Part shown: positions 33,688 through 46,700 of the stretch, in pieces
Layout: every line of letters starts with the position of its first letter
Position numbering within the stretch: position 1 is the first letter of the stretch
Position numbers and translations under genes: made by a program
Assembly: GCA_964036275.1 (NCBI GenBank)
Contig: OZ038438.1
Span: 10,611,321-10,675,320 of the forward strand
Source of the DNA: Litoditis marina
Lineage: Eukaryota > Nematoda > Chromadorea > Rhabditida > Rhabditidae
Length of the DNA stretch: 64,000 bases
Reading direction: 5' to 3'
The notes under the pieces: generated by a model
What the model was told of the DNA's origin: nothing
What the model saw: only the letters and a program-made list of their open reading frames with translations
The model's database searches: none

Positions 33688-34265
33688 ATATATATATATA
33701 TATATGTTCTATATGTAAATTGATTGATTTCAACAGTTCCAAAGAAGCGATGGGAGAGTATTTCGAAGGTGAATGAATAAGTTGATATTAGTAGCAGACC
33801 TCGACGATGTTGGCGTTTTCGAGTGTTAGCTCTCGTATTTCATGGTGGATCTGCTTCATTTGTTCCACGATCATGGGACCTTCTGGCCCCGAACATCGGA
33901 CCACGGCTCCGTCAATGTAATCATAACACGAACAGACTGTCTGCAAATACGAGTATTAGCACCCCAATTCACGCAAACAAAATTAAACATCGTAATTACT
34001 GATCTTGGTCATGTAATATCGGATAGATGGTCTTAGAATTTTGAAAAGCGCATAGCCTAATCAAAATATTGTGCACTTTTCTTAACATTGCTTTTCAAAC
34101 GATCATCATGTTCCTAATTAATTTCTTCAAGATGTGCTCCTATTTTGGCCCAGTTTACGTATTTCACAGGTTGACGATAATAATTACCTGATTTTGAAAG
34201 AAGTCTGGGCAGAAAGCTGCGACGGCGGTGGCCCAGAGCAGTGGGAGAATGCAGCGTGTGATCAT
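32962..34265 (-). pseudogene. Extracellular LRR protein, 5' part only
   Basis: Four exons joined in phase 0: 34188-34265 (signal peptide MITRCILPLLWATAVAAFCP), 33800-33940 (Cys cap TVCSCYDYIDGAVVRCSGPE), 33385-33528 (IGPHAFKNLRIKKLVLDKNH) and 32962-33096 (LNVLNLKCNRIGNL..LIDVDLSCNK), about 166 residues with four LRRs. The LRR consensus LxxLxLxxN and the N-terminal CxC cap are those of secreted or membrane eLRR proteins. After a good donor (GTAGGT) no further LRR exon appears to the left; the next acceptor leads to a stop within 12 codons. The gene therefore looks truncated. Its intron after the signal-peptide exon matches that of the gene at 43749-49377, so the two are likely duplicates. A simple (TA)n tract lies in the intron between the second and third exons. 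Confidence 0.75.
33597..33711. repeat. (TA)n microsatellite
   Basis: About 110 bp of alternating TA with two GTTA/GTTC interruptions, inside an intron of the truncated eLRR gene. Confidence 0.97.
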
Positions 34266-35144
34266 GGTAAAAACGCTGGAGCGAGTGGTGGGCTTGTGGG
34301 CGACCCCGCCTCGACAATTCACTTGGGGGTCAAGGCCTACTACATACATGCGCAGTACGGCCTAAAACAGAGAAAAGAGCCAATAGGCGAGGGTTCGTGG
34401 CGAGAACTACCAGCCCCGCCACGCCGCTGTGTAATACGCATACCCGACGCTCTTCTGACGTGAATTTTCATGCATGCAGCTACACTCTCTTTGCTGCATG
34501 GAGAAGGGGGCTGTTTCCGAGAGCAATGGTTATCAGAATAAAGTAAAACGTTCCTCCAAGTGAGGCTAGTAGGTACGGTTAGGAATTTGCTCGAAACAGA
34601 TAGATGTCACCCATATTAGGTGTCACACATATTTTTTTCGTAATCTGACTTTTCAGAAGATACATGTTTACTTTTTGCTTACTTTTGATCTGATTTTCTC
34701 TCTGCCGACGAAAAATGAATAGTTTTGGTAAGACGCTTTACAATTAATATTCCTTTCTCATTACGGGTATGTTTTATTGGATTCGCCAATTTTTTGAACT
34801 GTTGTTGAGAGCAGATAGCTCAATTTGCCCGTGATTCGACAAATTGATTTTATGTTGATATTCTATTTTGACTTGATATCATATATCAGTATGAGTATGA
34901 ATAGGGGTGACTAGGATTTACAGAGCTTCCCTATCAAAGATTAATTTTTAAACGTGACCCTATCCTACAAGTCTTCTTTTCGCAGTTATAGCACATTTTC
35001 CTGGGTATAATGAATGCAATACATACATGTGTGTGAATAAAACTGTATTTATCGACATAATGCTTGAACCGTAACGATGGAATGTGATATTTTGAGCTTA
35101 ATGGAAGTATTCCAATGAACATTTCGACATGATCACGAATGAGA

Positions 35145-38100
35145 TTACTTGTAGTAGTTGCAGTAATTGGGCCCGGGATTGTATAACCACGGCTGAGCAT
35201 CGTCACGTTGTAAACTCATTGTCCTGAAAGAAATATTGATTAAAAACTATTGTAGGAGGTTGTTTTCCAGTGCTCAGTAAAGGTATCTAAAGCCGTTGGT
35301 AGACGTCGTTTGGTTGTTCAGCTAGTTTCGTTCTCTGCCAGGAACCCGATATAGAATATTAGATGAGGACTTGACTTGAAAATGTTCTCCCAGTCCAGTG
35401 AAGTTCTACCCACTTAAATTTCTATCAATTTTTTTCCCTAACCGTTATTTGTTGAAATCACCTTAAAATCTTCATTTCTTATGATAATGTTTGATTACCT
35501 GTCCCTTCCCATACTTCCGTATACCATGTTCATTTGGGCGGCCGTCTGTGCGTTCACGTAGGCGTTTGTTCGTGCCACACTGCTGCTGTCAGCGTAGGAG
35601 GAGGTGAAACGTTCCACTTGTCTGCAAACATTTATATGTATTTTTATAAATGATAATAATATTCTCTTTTTATTCCCACTCATGCTTCAACAGTAGCAAC
35701 AGTAAGACTAGAAACCGCCAGCTTGTTTTCAATTCGAAAATGTCAACAAAAAGTATTATTTATTTCCGCATTCGAATTTGTTATTACAAAAAAAATGTTC
35801 ATCAATACTTCCGACAAAGTCGAAGTTTACGCTACAAACGATTCATTGCACAGTTTCAATGTGTACTGTAGGAGCTAGGAATCTTAGTGGGAATGATGTG
35901 GACTATAACAGATTTAAAAAATAAACATGTTCAGAAAGTGTTTTAATTGATATCTAAAGACGTGAACATGTTTGGGATCACACGTTTCCTTTTTCTCAGC
36001 GAAAAGATATAATCGTATCCCTGATACTCTGTGTCAAGGGCCCGTGGACACCTACAGTATGAATATAAGCGATCCAGGTACTCACTTACTTTTATAGGTA
36101 CCTGAATCCTGAACACATTTATGTTTTTTGTATCCAGTTGTTCACCATTATTAAACAATAAACACCAACAATAAAGAATAAAAGTTCAGGATTTCATTAT
36201 GAACTGGCCAATTTAAATTTTCACATTAGTGTAGTTGTCCACAGTAGGAACAACAGACGGAGGTTTTCGCTCTAATAGTCCTCGTTGTATTCCCCAGGTT
36301 ATCAATGTCTTAAACTCGATTTGTCGCAGTGTTTTGCTGCTGCAGTTTTTTCGCTCCGACAGGGAGACCATGAGTGAAATCGGTGTCAATGTCGCTCAGT
36401 TGAAGTGTGAAATGAAGGATAGCTCGACCAACTAACCTATGCCTTGCCACGCACATTCCGATGAACACTGCAATCATGACAATGCCGACGGTTGTCAGAC
36501 ATATTATGATGATTGTCGTTGGGGATGCTAATCGCTTCACACTGCTTCCCGAGCTAGTTTTGATGTTCTGCAAATAGATAGATTACACAGACATAGCAGC
36601 AGAAAGTCACCCGTTTTCTCTAAATCATGTTTTTGTAAAATTAGTAAAGAAGCACGTGTTTCAGTGTACAATGCCGGCTTTCTTAGTCTCAGGAGCAATT
36701 ACTTGCCAGCCAGCTATACTTTTCTCTTGTTTGACCTACATTTTTTTCCACCGGAGGCTCTGCCTGAAGTGCAAATTGCTCGAACTTATCAGCGTTGTCG
36801 ACAGAATTGTTCTCACTCGATTGTTCTGATCTGGAAATAACTGTTCCCTTTTTAAATTAACACATGAAAAAGTTAAAACCGGGAAAATATAGGCGTAAGT
36901 TTAATACAAAGTGTTTCACTTGCTTTACAGCGTCAGTTTTCGACGCGACAAACAACATTATTACTCCGCCTATTTGTGAAATTGCTTTCGATATATGGAA
37001 AGTAAGGTTTGCCCGCTCAACTGCTTACCGTTGTTAGGGATACACCCAATGAATAATAGGGACTCACCGGGTTTTTGGTGCAATCACTATTGACGGAGGT
37101 AGTGTGTGTTCATTCAGTATTTGTGGAGCATTTGTGGAAGATTTTATTCGAACTGCCTGTAAGTTGTTTATATATTGGAAACGTTTATTTTCTAAAAGCA
37201 ATCTGGTCCTCGAAAAAAGTTTTCCAGTGACTTTTTAACTAGTTTTGCAACCTTCTTTTAAACGTATAAAATTTTCCTGAAAGTCTGCTTGGGAGTTTTT
37301 CGAAGGATCCAGCCGGTTTTTGTACTAGTTATAAGAATCTAGCTAACCTGGTGCATGCCTGGTCCTCTTTTGAGAAAAGGTACCGGGAAAGGATGGACCA
37401 AGTTCGGGTTGTCGGCGATGTCCGTGTATACTCTCGGTCCAAGAGTAGTGGTATAAATGGTTTTCACTTGATCGGACTGAAAATAAATATATTAAACTGA
37501 CACCGTTCTACCTGATGTTTTAAATGAGAACGCTGCTGCAAAAAAAGGATACTGGAATTTGAGGACCCAATTCTACAACTAACCGGGCTTTTAGGTAACC
37601 TAACCTTTTTTTGGCTAACCTTTGTAGGTAACGTAACCTGGAAGTATTATTGAATTAAAATCCGGTTACCGTTCAAACTAACGCTAAAAAACACATTTTG
37701 CGTTAGAAAACAGGTAACTTGGTCCTGATTTTCGGTTGCCAGCCGGACTGAGGAAACCTGAGAAAGAGCTTACCGAAAAAGGGTTAGATTACCTAAAAAC
37801 CCGGTTAGATATCGAATTAACAGATTTGAGGCGTTTCCAAAAGCAGAGAATGGTGTTCAGTGATGATAATCTACTTATAATATAGTCTCTCTTATTTAGT
37901 ACTGATTGCAAAAGATCTAAACTGATAGTCGTTTATTTATATAAATATAGTCCTAGAAATGTTTCTGGGTTTCTGCATTATCTCTATCATCGTCATTTGT
38001 TTAGTCACCTCACTAGTTTACCTTCTCGATTTGTTCGGGACTTTCGCTTCTGGTGTCTTCCTCAAATTCATATTCTGTTGATGTGAAGATTTCAGAATTG

Positions 38101-41100
38101 TCTTGCGGCATACTATGTGCGATATCTGATCCCACTAGACCACGCGATCTGAATTCATACTATGTGATGAGCTTTTAATGTATTTGGTCTGAAAATCACT
38201 GAAAGTGATGCTTGCTATGAGTACTATGCCACGGAACTTAGTGCGCTTTGAAAAAGAACCTTCTCATCAGTGCACATCTGAAATTATGAATACAATAGCT
38301 GACGTCGCTTAGGGCTAAAACTATACCTCTTCGTTTTGTTCTCTTAATACTGTGTTCGAGAATATCATCTAATTGATAGTTCATCTCATTGATTGCTGTC
38401 ACTCACCTGCTTGAACTTACAACGGGCTTGGTGTTGAGAGTGCTAGGACGACTAGGCAGCAATTTCCTCTGAAAACATGTGGTGTTCATTCAATGAATAT
38501 TAAGTAGCATTTAGGGTTTTGTTATAACTGTAGTTGAAACTGATTACTACTCTTCGGTATTATATTTGAACGACGACTGCAACGCGGAGGGAACAGAGCA
38601 AACGATGCGCAGATCAGTACATGAAGTAGTATAGTGTTTTGGCCTGTACTTTTATAAGTGAGACACCAATAGAGAGAAAATCATTAAATTCTTCGTTGTA
38701 TGGAGTTGAATGAAATATCTCGCAAAGCACTCACTGGTCCTTCTGCAGTTGAAAGTGGGAGACCACCATTTTGGAATGCTCCTGAAGGACGTGAAGTACC
38801 ATTTTGTTGGCGCTTAGGAGACATCTTTGGCATCTGCATCATCACTATTTATATGATATACGCCTTTGTGTAGAATACATACATGCATACATCACTTTTC
38901 ATTACGTGAAAAGGTATACAAAACAGTGAGAAATTGAACCATTCATTTCAGTCTTTCGTGTGCAATTCCAACATGTATTCTACGTGCAACCTAGTTTGTC
39001 TGTTTGTATACCTGTATAAGTCCACTTGTAGTACTCGTTGTTGACGTTTTTGGTTTACCGCCGCAAATGAGGTCTTCGGCGGTGGGAATGAAGACTCCCA
39101 TTCCATCCTGTATCATATGCACCTTCTCTGTGCACACCACCGGATTTTCTGAAAACTTTTAGTTTCGCGTGATGGTTTTCAAGCGTGTCACATGTGCATC
39201 GGCCTATGGCCAATTTTGTGTTCAGCCAGCTTCCAGGAGATATAACTCCCTTCAGAGATTAAACCTGGTTTTCATGCGTTATTCATAGCTGTTAGAGCGA
39301 AATCTAGCTTCTAGGTGCTACTCACACTATGACTATAATCTAATGCAATTTTACAATTTTCAATTCTTCTCGCTTACCTTTCAGCAGGACAGTACCAACT
39401 CTTCTGTTGAAAGCCGCGTATGGAGTACGAATAATCTTGTTATTACTCAAGTCGATCAACAACAGATTGAGTTGTGCTAGGAATGTTGATGGGGACAGGT
39501 CCATTATTTGATTCTCACTCAAATCCACCATGACGATTGAGGGCGCATTATAGAAAGCGTTTTGGTGCACATTTGATATCTGTAAGTAATATATTCTTTA
39601 TTTACAATATGTAAGTTGTTTCATATAACAACAACAGACGTTTAAAAAACGTGAAGTACTGCTGTATCGAGGTTTTGCTTAACGTATGAAATTCGATTGT
39701 CTCTCTCTCCTCCTCTCTCTATTTCTCTCACCTCCCCCCCTCTCTTTCTCTGCTAGAATTGCGTTCGATCAATATCCTTTCGCCCCCACTTTATGGCTCT
39801 CTTGAATGACCATGTAAGTAGTCGAGATATCTCAAGAGTCAAGTGTGCAGTTCATGTCTGTTTGGTCGGTTCGCATAAAACTGGATAATATTATACTACT
39901 CAAATATGTGAGGTCTCATTAGGAAGCCTCAGATTTTCTTGAGTCTTCGAATATGAATTATCTCTATGTGAATATCACTGACATTAGTTAAAAAATACGG
40001 AAGTCGTTAATTTCCTTTTCATATATAACCAGAAAATGACCGGTATATTTGCAAAATTCGAGTTTTGGTTTGTCAGCAATCTCTCGATTGGCGGCCTACC
40101 ACGCCTGACTGATTGTAGGTCAGGCGGCTGGTTCAACCTACATTTGCGAGTGCTGGCCAGTATCACACGATTGCCATTCTTAGATCCCATTCAACGACTA
40201 ATACACATATGGAGGGGCCAAGAAGAACAGTTTGGTTGCATACAAACAACATATTTTATAGTACCGGCATTTCCCACGTAGACTTTGACCGCGTGCCAAT
40301 GAACATTCCAGCCTATTTTGACCACTTTTTCGTTTTTCAAACTGCAACTCTCTGTTAGCGGTGGTTCAGTTCCATAAGAACACGTGAATGGAAAAAGTGG
40401 AAAAAGCTCTCGGAATACCCATGTTTGCTCTAAGAAGTAGTCATCCGAAAATATTGGCACGATGCCAACGAATCTCAGTGCGAATGAAATAAAGTATAGG
40501 AGGTGTGTAGAGTGTACTTGCTGTTTTTTGTCGCACTAATTTATGGTTTATAACTTGATCACCCTCTCGCTAGCTTACCTTGTTGTTTTTGAATGAGACT
40601 TGTTGAAGATTAGGTAAACCATCCAAAATTCCGTCCGACAATTCCTTGAGATTGTTACCGGAGAGTACCAGAATAACTATAGAGCTATTAGCGAATGCTC
40701 CTTTTTCGATAGTCGAAATTAGGTTGTCTCCTGTAATTCACGGTAATTCACGGATTTCTCTATTGAAGACACGATCAATAAGAACACATTTCGTAATATA
40801 AAAAAACTGAATGAAGATGAACAGAACTAACCTAGGTATAATTGTCGCAGTGAAGGCAGTTTAGATAAACAGGCAGTTGGAAGTGTTTCAATCTGGTTGC
40901 CGGTCAAGTCGAGCATTTCCATCTTTTCAAAAGTTGCAAATTGATTTTTGGCCAAGTGTTGGATTCTGTTGTCAGTCAGGTAAATATAGCGTAGAGTTGG
41001 AACATTGAGAAAAGCTTGACGATTGACGACCGTGATGTTGTTTGCTGCCAGGTTCAATAGGTTGAGAACTGGTAGATTGAGAAAATTGAGGGCCTCCAAT

Positions 41101-42561
41101 GCTCCAATCTGATTGTGATGCATGTGCAATGACTGAAGTTGTGTCAGACCTCGAATCGCTGCAAAAACAACCAGATTTGATTAAACACATGCAAATCGCT
41201 TCGCCTAAATTGAACACTGGTTCTGTTGATGAATGGTGATGCATAGATGACATACCTGACGAGGGGACGCTTCTTAGGCAGTTGTGTCCTAGATTAATTG
41301 TTTGAATGTTGCTCTTTATTTTCTGGAAGATTGCGCTGTGGACACTGCAGATGTTATTGCTTCCCAGGTTCAAGTCGTAAAGCTGAAAACATAGAACGTA
41401 AAAAGTCAACATTTCCGAATTATTCTTGACTCCACCGAAATTTTCGTTCAGCTTATCTTTGCTGATGATGGATTTATGAGGCTGAACTGACCTCAGATTG
41501 GTACTCGAGAAATCTATTGACCTTGGATATTGGGATGATTCTGGCCTTTGTCGGATTTGCTAAGACCTCAATTGACCATTTCAAGTCATGAATGCCCTCT
41601 CAAAGATCATTTTAGTTTTGAATACTGAAGAATAGTTGCAAGTTTATTATTGAACACCTTGGTCAGCTCGGGCAACGTGTCATTCTCTTCTAGGTCCGTG
41701 ATTGTATTGTTGGATAGATCAAGTCGCAGTAATGTTGGTAGCGAGCTTAGGGCTGACACTGGTATCTGGAAAACAGTATAAATAGAGAATTTTTAGGAAG
41801 TTAGCTGAATTCAGAAGCAGTTAGTGTGGAAAGTATTTGTTTGGTACGAAATCGAAAAAAGGCAACGGCAATAATCTTGCTAGATCTTAGAAACGATACC
41901 TTTGTAAAGTTGTTATGCGTTAGAATTAGCTCCTGCAGCACGGGACTCATTCCTCTGAACGCGTTTTCATCGATTTCAACCATTTGATTATGTGAGAGGT
42001 CTAACTGTTTGATGTAGAGTCCAGCGAGAAAACTGGCGTTCAGGCGATGTATATTGGCCTGTAAGATCGTGATTTGTCATTGTTAAGATCATCAAAAACA
42101 AAGTTTTCTGTAAATAGTTTTGTTTTTGTTAAGATCATCAAAAACAAAGTTTTCTGTAAATAGTTTTGTGTTATGTTCTCCGCCCTAAATCTAGCCTTAA
42201 CAAAAGCATTTGTGTGGAAGCAATTGTTCTTTGGGAAACAATCATCCGATGACTGCAGATGTGCCTATGACTACAGATATGCTAACCTTGTGCATGGTCA
42301 ACCGTTGTACTAGTCCAAGTAGAGACTGATTTTCTCGCAGCACCTGGATAACTTCATCTCCGTTCGAATTTGAGCAGTCAAGCCTGTAAAGAGACTCCTT
42401 TTGAGTATGAGTTTTGCTTCATCAGCGAGAGTTTTGCTGTAGAGCCAGACGTACCTTACTCCATTGTGAAGGTCCTCGCATACACATAGGTTGGATACAA
42501 CAGAGGGACATGAGAATGATGTTTTGAAGATGGTAATAAGTGCTAGTAAGAAGAGCCTCAT
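35145..42561 (-). CDS. Type I membrane eLRR protein, 18 exons
   Basis: All exons join in phase. Exons, 5' to 3': 42455-42561, 42287-42383, 41900-42058, 41658-41765, 41256-41382, 40832-41158, 40579-40730, 39378-39579, 39012-39148, 38735-38833, 38407-38468, 38022-38148, 37348-37476, 37068-37156, 36740-36830, 36437-36567, 35499-35621, 35145-35223. The protein (~780 aa) has a signal peptide MRLFLLALITIFKTSFSCPS, a Cys cap (CVCED), about fifteen LRRs (e.g. LQSLHMHHNQ, IKQLDLSHNQ, MEMLDLTGNQ), a short C-cap (NPVVC..DLICGG), a Ser/Thr/Pro-rich stalk, one transmembrane helix (TIIIICLTTVGIVMIAVFIG) and a ~65-residue tail ending GPNYCNYYK. Size and layout resemble nematode apical-matrix eLRR receptors such as LET-4 and EGG-6, which help keep epithelial junctions and cuticle-lining intact; orthology is not proven. 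A start 15 nt upstream (42576) is also possible. Tandem with two other eLRR genes. Confidence 0.88.
35943..36049 (-). CDS. Possible alternative last exon of the 18-exon eLRR gene
   Basis: After CTGTAG an open frame in the right phase (2) follows the transmembrane exon and encodes CPRALDTEYQGYDYIFSLRK then RKRVIPNMFTSLDIN and a stop. It would replace the tail made by exons 35499-35621 and 35145-35223 with a shorter, basic one. There is no donor that would keep it as an internal exon. Alternative splicing is inference. Confidence 0.35.
37577..37810. mobile_element. Foldback element in an eLRR intron
   Basis: Left end AACTAACCGGGCTTTTAGGT and right end (inverse) ATCTAACCGGGTTTTTAGGT pair over ~30 bp; a CTAACGC..GCGTTAG pair lies at the centre. 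Located between exons 37348-37476 and 38022-38148. Non-coding. Confidence 0.75.
39695..39755. repeat. CT-rich tract in intron
   Basis: Run of (TC)n and CCTCC on the + strand, in the 1-kb intron between the exons at 40579 and 39579. Confidence 0.7.
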
Positions 42562-42576
42562 AGGAGCGTCCCACAT

Positions 42577-43748
42577 TGAAGGCCACCGACTGACTGCGAT
42601 ATAACCAGGTCATGGGGCGCCGGCCCCGTTTGTTGTATTGCTAGCCAAACTGCGTGCATGACTAGTACATTTCATAGTCAAGGACCTCAGCTGAACATAT
42701 AGGACCAGCTCATTGAAAAAAATCGTGGTAGGGGGATTCTTTTTTTATTCTAGAACAAAGTGTAGATTTTCAATACAAAAATTAACGCTTTGTATTGTCA
42801 AATTTACACTTTATTCAAGAACAAAAAGTAGCTACTTTTACAATTTTTTAAATGACTGGGTCTTATAATATACGACCTGGTCATTTAAACAATGGTAAGA
42901 GTGGTCTTTCCTGTTCTTGAAGAACGTGAGCATCTGATTACAATTACACAGTTTTTATTATTTTCCGTATTTGAGATCATAATGGCTTGGTCTTATATAC
43001 TCTGATTCACACACTCGATCGATTAGAGAGTAGTGTTTGAATAGGAATAACAAGAACTGTTCTCTTTGTATTGGCTCGATATAGTGTCAAAATTCCTCAT
43101 TCCTATTCATTTTAACAACTCGATTTTTTGTATGTACTGCTCTTGCATTCTTTGAAGTTTTGTATGTTTGGTATTTAGTTGGGTCATATAGTTTTATCGG
43201 GAAATAGCAAAGGGGACGAGGGTGGGGCAAGTATATCTGGTAAACCGTTTATATGGTCCTGCTAGTGATTGTAGTCACCTCAGTACTAATAATTATGATT
43301 TTGACCTTAATTATTTTGTCAAGCCTCGTTCCCTTTACCCCTCGTCCCCCGGTCGTCCCCTTTACTCCTCGCCCCCTTTGCTGTTGGCCAGTTTTCTCGG
43401 GTAGAATGTTTTTTCAAATGTTTTCTCGACATTTCCAATACAATTTTCTTCTGTCAAATATAACATGCTTTCGTTGTGAACGAATATAATGCGTTTATTA
43501 TTGAAACGATGACAATATTAGGAGATCGGCAATGAACTGTATATATATATATATGTTTTAATGAAAATGTCATGTAGGAAGAAGTTGTCCCACCAGTGCA
43601 AACAGTGAATAGAGTGAGATAAGCCAAATGTTTCGGTGCTCACAGAAAGCCACCGAGATAAGTTGTTTTTGAGTACTTGAGTTACGACTAAGTTGTTGGT
43701 TGCAGATCTTGCAAATGTCATTTTTTTGTGTGAAGTGAGTGGTTTGCA
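42577..43748. other. Intergenic region between two eLRR genes
   Basis: Presumed promoter of the gene ending at 42561 (reads leftwards) and 3' flank of the gene to the right. It holds an imperfect palindrome at about 42765-42840 (ACAAAGTGTAGATTTTC / inverted TACACTTTATTC) and no coding exon. A similar ACAAAGTGTA-type word with TTCTAGA recurs at 52925. Confidence 0.5.
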
Positions 43749-46700
43749 TCAGAACCACCAGTATCTTGGCCTATTCAAGAAAACATTCTGATTGGTGGTC
43801 GATCGGTGTGGTCTCTCAGTAAGGATTCCGGCGCCGCTGTAGGCGCTGTCGCCAAATCCTGGAAATTTTACATTAGCTGTGTTTTTATACTTTCTTCGAC
43901 TGCTCAGCTGGTATTTTACTTCTGTTAGCTGTTTTGTAAAAAAATATCACCTGAAGAAACCGATGATGAACTGAAGTTACTGCTCTGGTTCTCCTTTGAA
44001 GTGTCCGATTTCGTGCAGTAGCGGATAACAAAAAGTAGAATTAGGCAAATGGCCAATATACCGAGAACGCAGCCTGGAATGATAGAAAACACAATTTTGA
44101 TATGAGTTAGCAATTCCTTTCTCAAAACCAACGTATTTTCTACAGTATATGCATGCACCACTTACCTAGTACAAGAGCTACCAAGTTGACACCCGCAAGT
44201 TGAGGCTGCACAACTGTCGGTTGTAGAAACTCTCGGGGGGCTGGGGTGAACATACTGTTGAATGACGGCTGGAATGACAGTCTCAATCTCAACGCTGCGA
44301 TACAGTTGTCCAACTGCCAATTTCCATTCATTTTATGAAACGAAACTATTTGGCCAAATATTATAACCCCGGTGGAAGATTAGGAATGACTTGCCTTCAT
44401 TGCCTTTCTGTTGATTTCTCCTTGTTGAGCTGCTTGTGTACGGGGTCTCAAAGGATCCGTTTGTTTCAGATCGACCCCATTTAGATGAGAAGGAGTCCAG
44501 CACCTGTGGCCGTATTTTGTAACGCAATTTGTCGAATAGGCTCAAATAGTGAAAATTCAAATAGCCTATTTGCGGCTAACTTATTTACCCGCATTGCTAT
44601 TTTGTAAAGTTCAAATAAGCTATTTGCCAAATAGGCGTGTAAACCGTCATTTGGATGGGTTCGTTGGATCTAATTTTCATATTTCAAGAACGAAATTTGA
44701 GTTATATTATTTTGAAACAATAAATTTGTTGAGGAATTTTCGAGTATTTCGATGATTTAACTTCAAATTGAGAAATTGCTCACTAAAAATATCATTTGTG
44801 GACGTTCAACCATTATTAGCAAAAATGGTTTGTAATTGTCGTGAAGAAACTGATTTGTAAGTAACTGAGAGTCAGACCTGTTCGTTGAAAAGTTTTTGGC
44901 TGAGCGTGTGGATGAGTAATCGAGTCCCACTACTCGTTACTGTCTTAATAAATAGTAGTTCTGATTATTTATGAGCTTTCTAGTTTTCTAGTTTTATGAT
45001 ATTTTCCTTCACTTGCTGCAATAACTCAGCCTACCTGGCGTTTTGACCTCCTAATTTGCTAACTATAACATCTCCATTATCTCGCAGCCATTTTCTCAAC
45101 CATAGCATTTCATTATCACATCGCCACGGGTTGTCTGGAATAATCGAAGGAGAAGATTTGTCCAACTGTACACTCTCTCTCTAGTCATTTTGGAGGCGAG
45201 ATAGTCGAAGCATTCATTTTAAATGTTTCTTTTCATTTTCATACGTTTTTGACATGTAAATAATTTCTAAAAGCTGTCACATTTTTAAATGATGCTCTAC
45301 CCTTATTCCCGCCCACCAATGAATACTGTACGTCAGTGGGAATGTGAAACATGGTATAAACGTAAGGCACATGTTTGATATACCTGAATGACTCATTGTT
45401 AGGAAAACTGAAATCGGTGGATAAGAAAGAACGTACTGTGGAGAAGAAGTGATCTGGTTTGGGTGGCGTCTACCCGGTGCAGTGATTCATATATGCAGTT
45501 CTGGGGCAAGGCCTCGAGGCGATTTCCACTCAAATCCAGCATATTCAACTTGGGCAGCTGACTGAAGGCAAAGTCCTCCACATGCGTTATCTGAATTATC
45601 TCCTTATTATTACACGTTCATTTTCTATATAGCGAATTTATGTTTGAAGAAATGCAGGTAACATCAAGGAAGGGTGATGTAAAGTCGAATTTAATACCGT
45701 TGTCTTCTTACATTTCTCAACAACTACTTTTTTAAAAACATTATTCTGCATATGGCTCCTCACCGAGTTTTCGCTGAGATCGATGGTCACGATGTTTGGC
45801 AAATTCGAGAAGGTGTCGTGGGGAACACTGGAACAAGTTGATGGGTCAAGTGATTTACTGGGTCACGTTTGGGTCCAAAAACATGGAACATATCGGTTGG
45901 AGCATAGTATTTGAACTTACTGGGTAATGTGGTTCCTTGACAAGATGATCACTTGAATCCTTCCGACCTTGTGGAAAGAACCGGGCTCAATGGTTGTGAT
46001 GGAACAGTCGGGAAGTTCCAATCGGATTAATTGGGGCAGATTTTGGAGTGCTGAACTATTGTGAATTATAATCTCATTTCATTCTTGAGGCTGAGGAAAC
46101 AGCAAATACACGCTTCATCACGTGAGTTTAATTGTAAATGTACATTTTAATATCATCCGTCAACAAAACGTACCATTTGAAGAGATACTTGTTATATCCT
46201 TGTTGTTTCCCATTGACAACACTTTAAGGTTATTGATGTAGAAGAACGTGGAAGCGTCAATTGAGGTCAGAAGGTTGTTTCCCAGATATAAGTAGGTTAG
46301 ACTCGGTGTAGTTTGGAACCCGTCAGCAGGAAGTGAGCGAATCTGAATTAGTATTTGTCATTATTATAGCGAGTTTCTACTCATGTAAGTTTTCTGAGAA
46401 ATTCAAATTTTCAAGGATTTAAACAACTATCAATAACTAACCTCGTTGACTTCGAGGCTGAGTGATTTCAAGTTGGGAAGCGGAAGTGATTCTGGGGGTA
46501 CAGATGATATCTGATTAATACCCATGCTCAGATCCTCGAGCGTCGGAACATTTGCTAGTGCATGACTGGGGATGGCTTGAAAAAGATTCTGAAACTTGCT
46601 GAATAGTTTTATAATATCGAAGCCATCTAGGCTTTTCTGTACATTTTCAGTAGACGCTCGACTCACTCATATGGTCCTCGTCATTCTCATGTGGATTTTT

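Noticed and set aside
34134..34463. 109-codon plus-strand frame
   Set aside because: It is the shadow of the minus-strand signal-peptide exon of the truncated eLRR gene.
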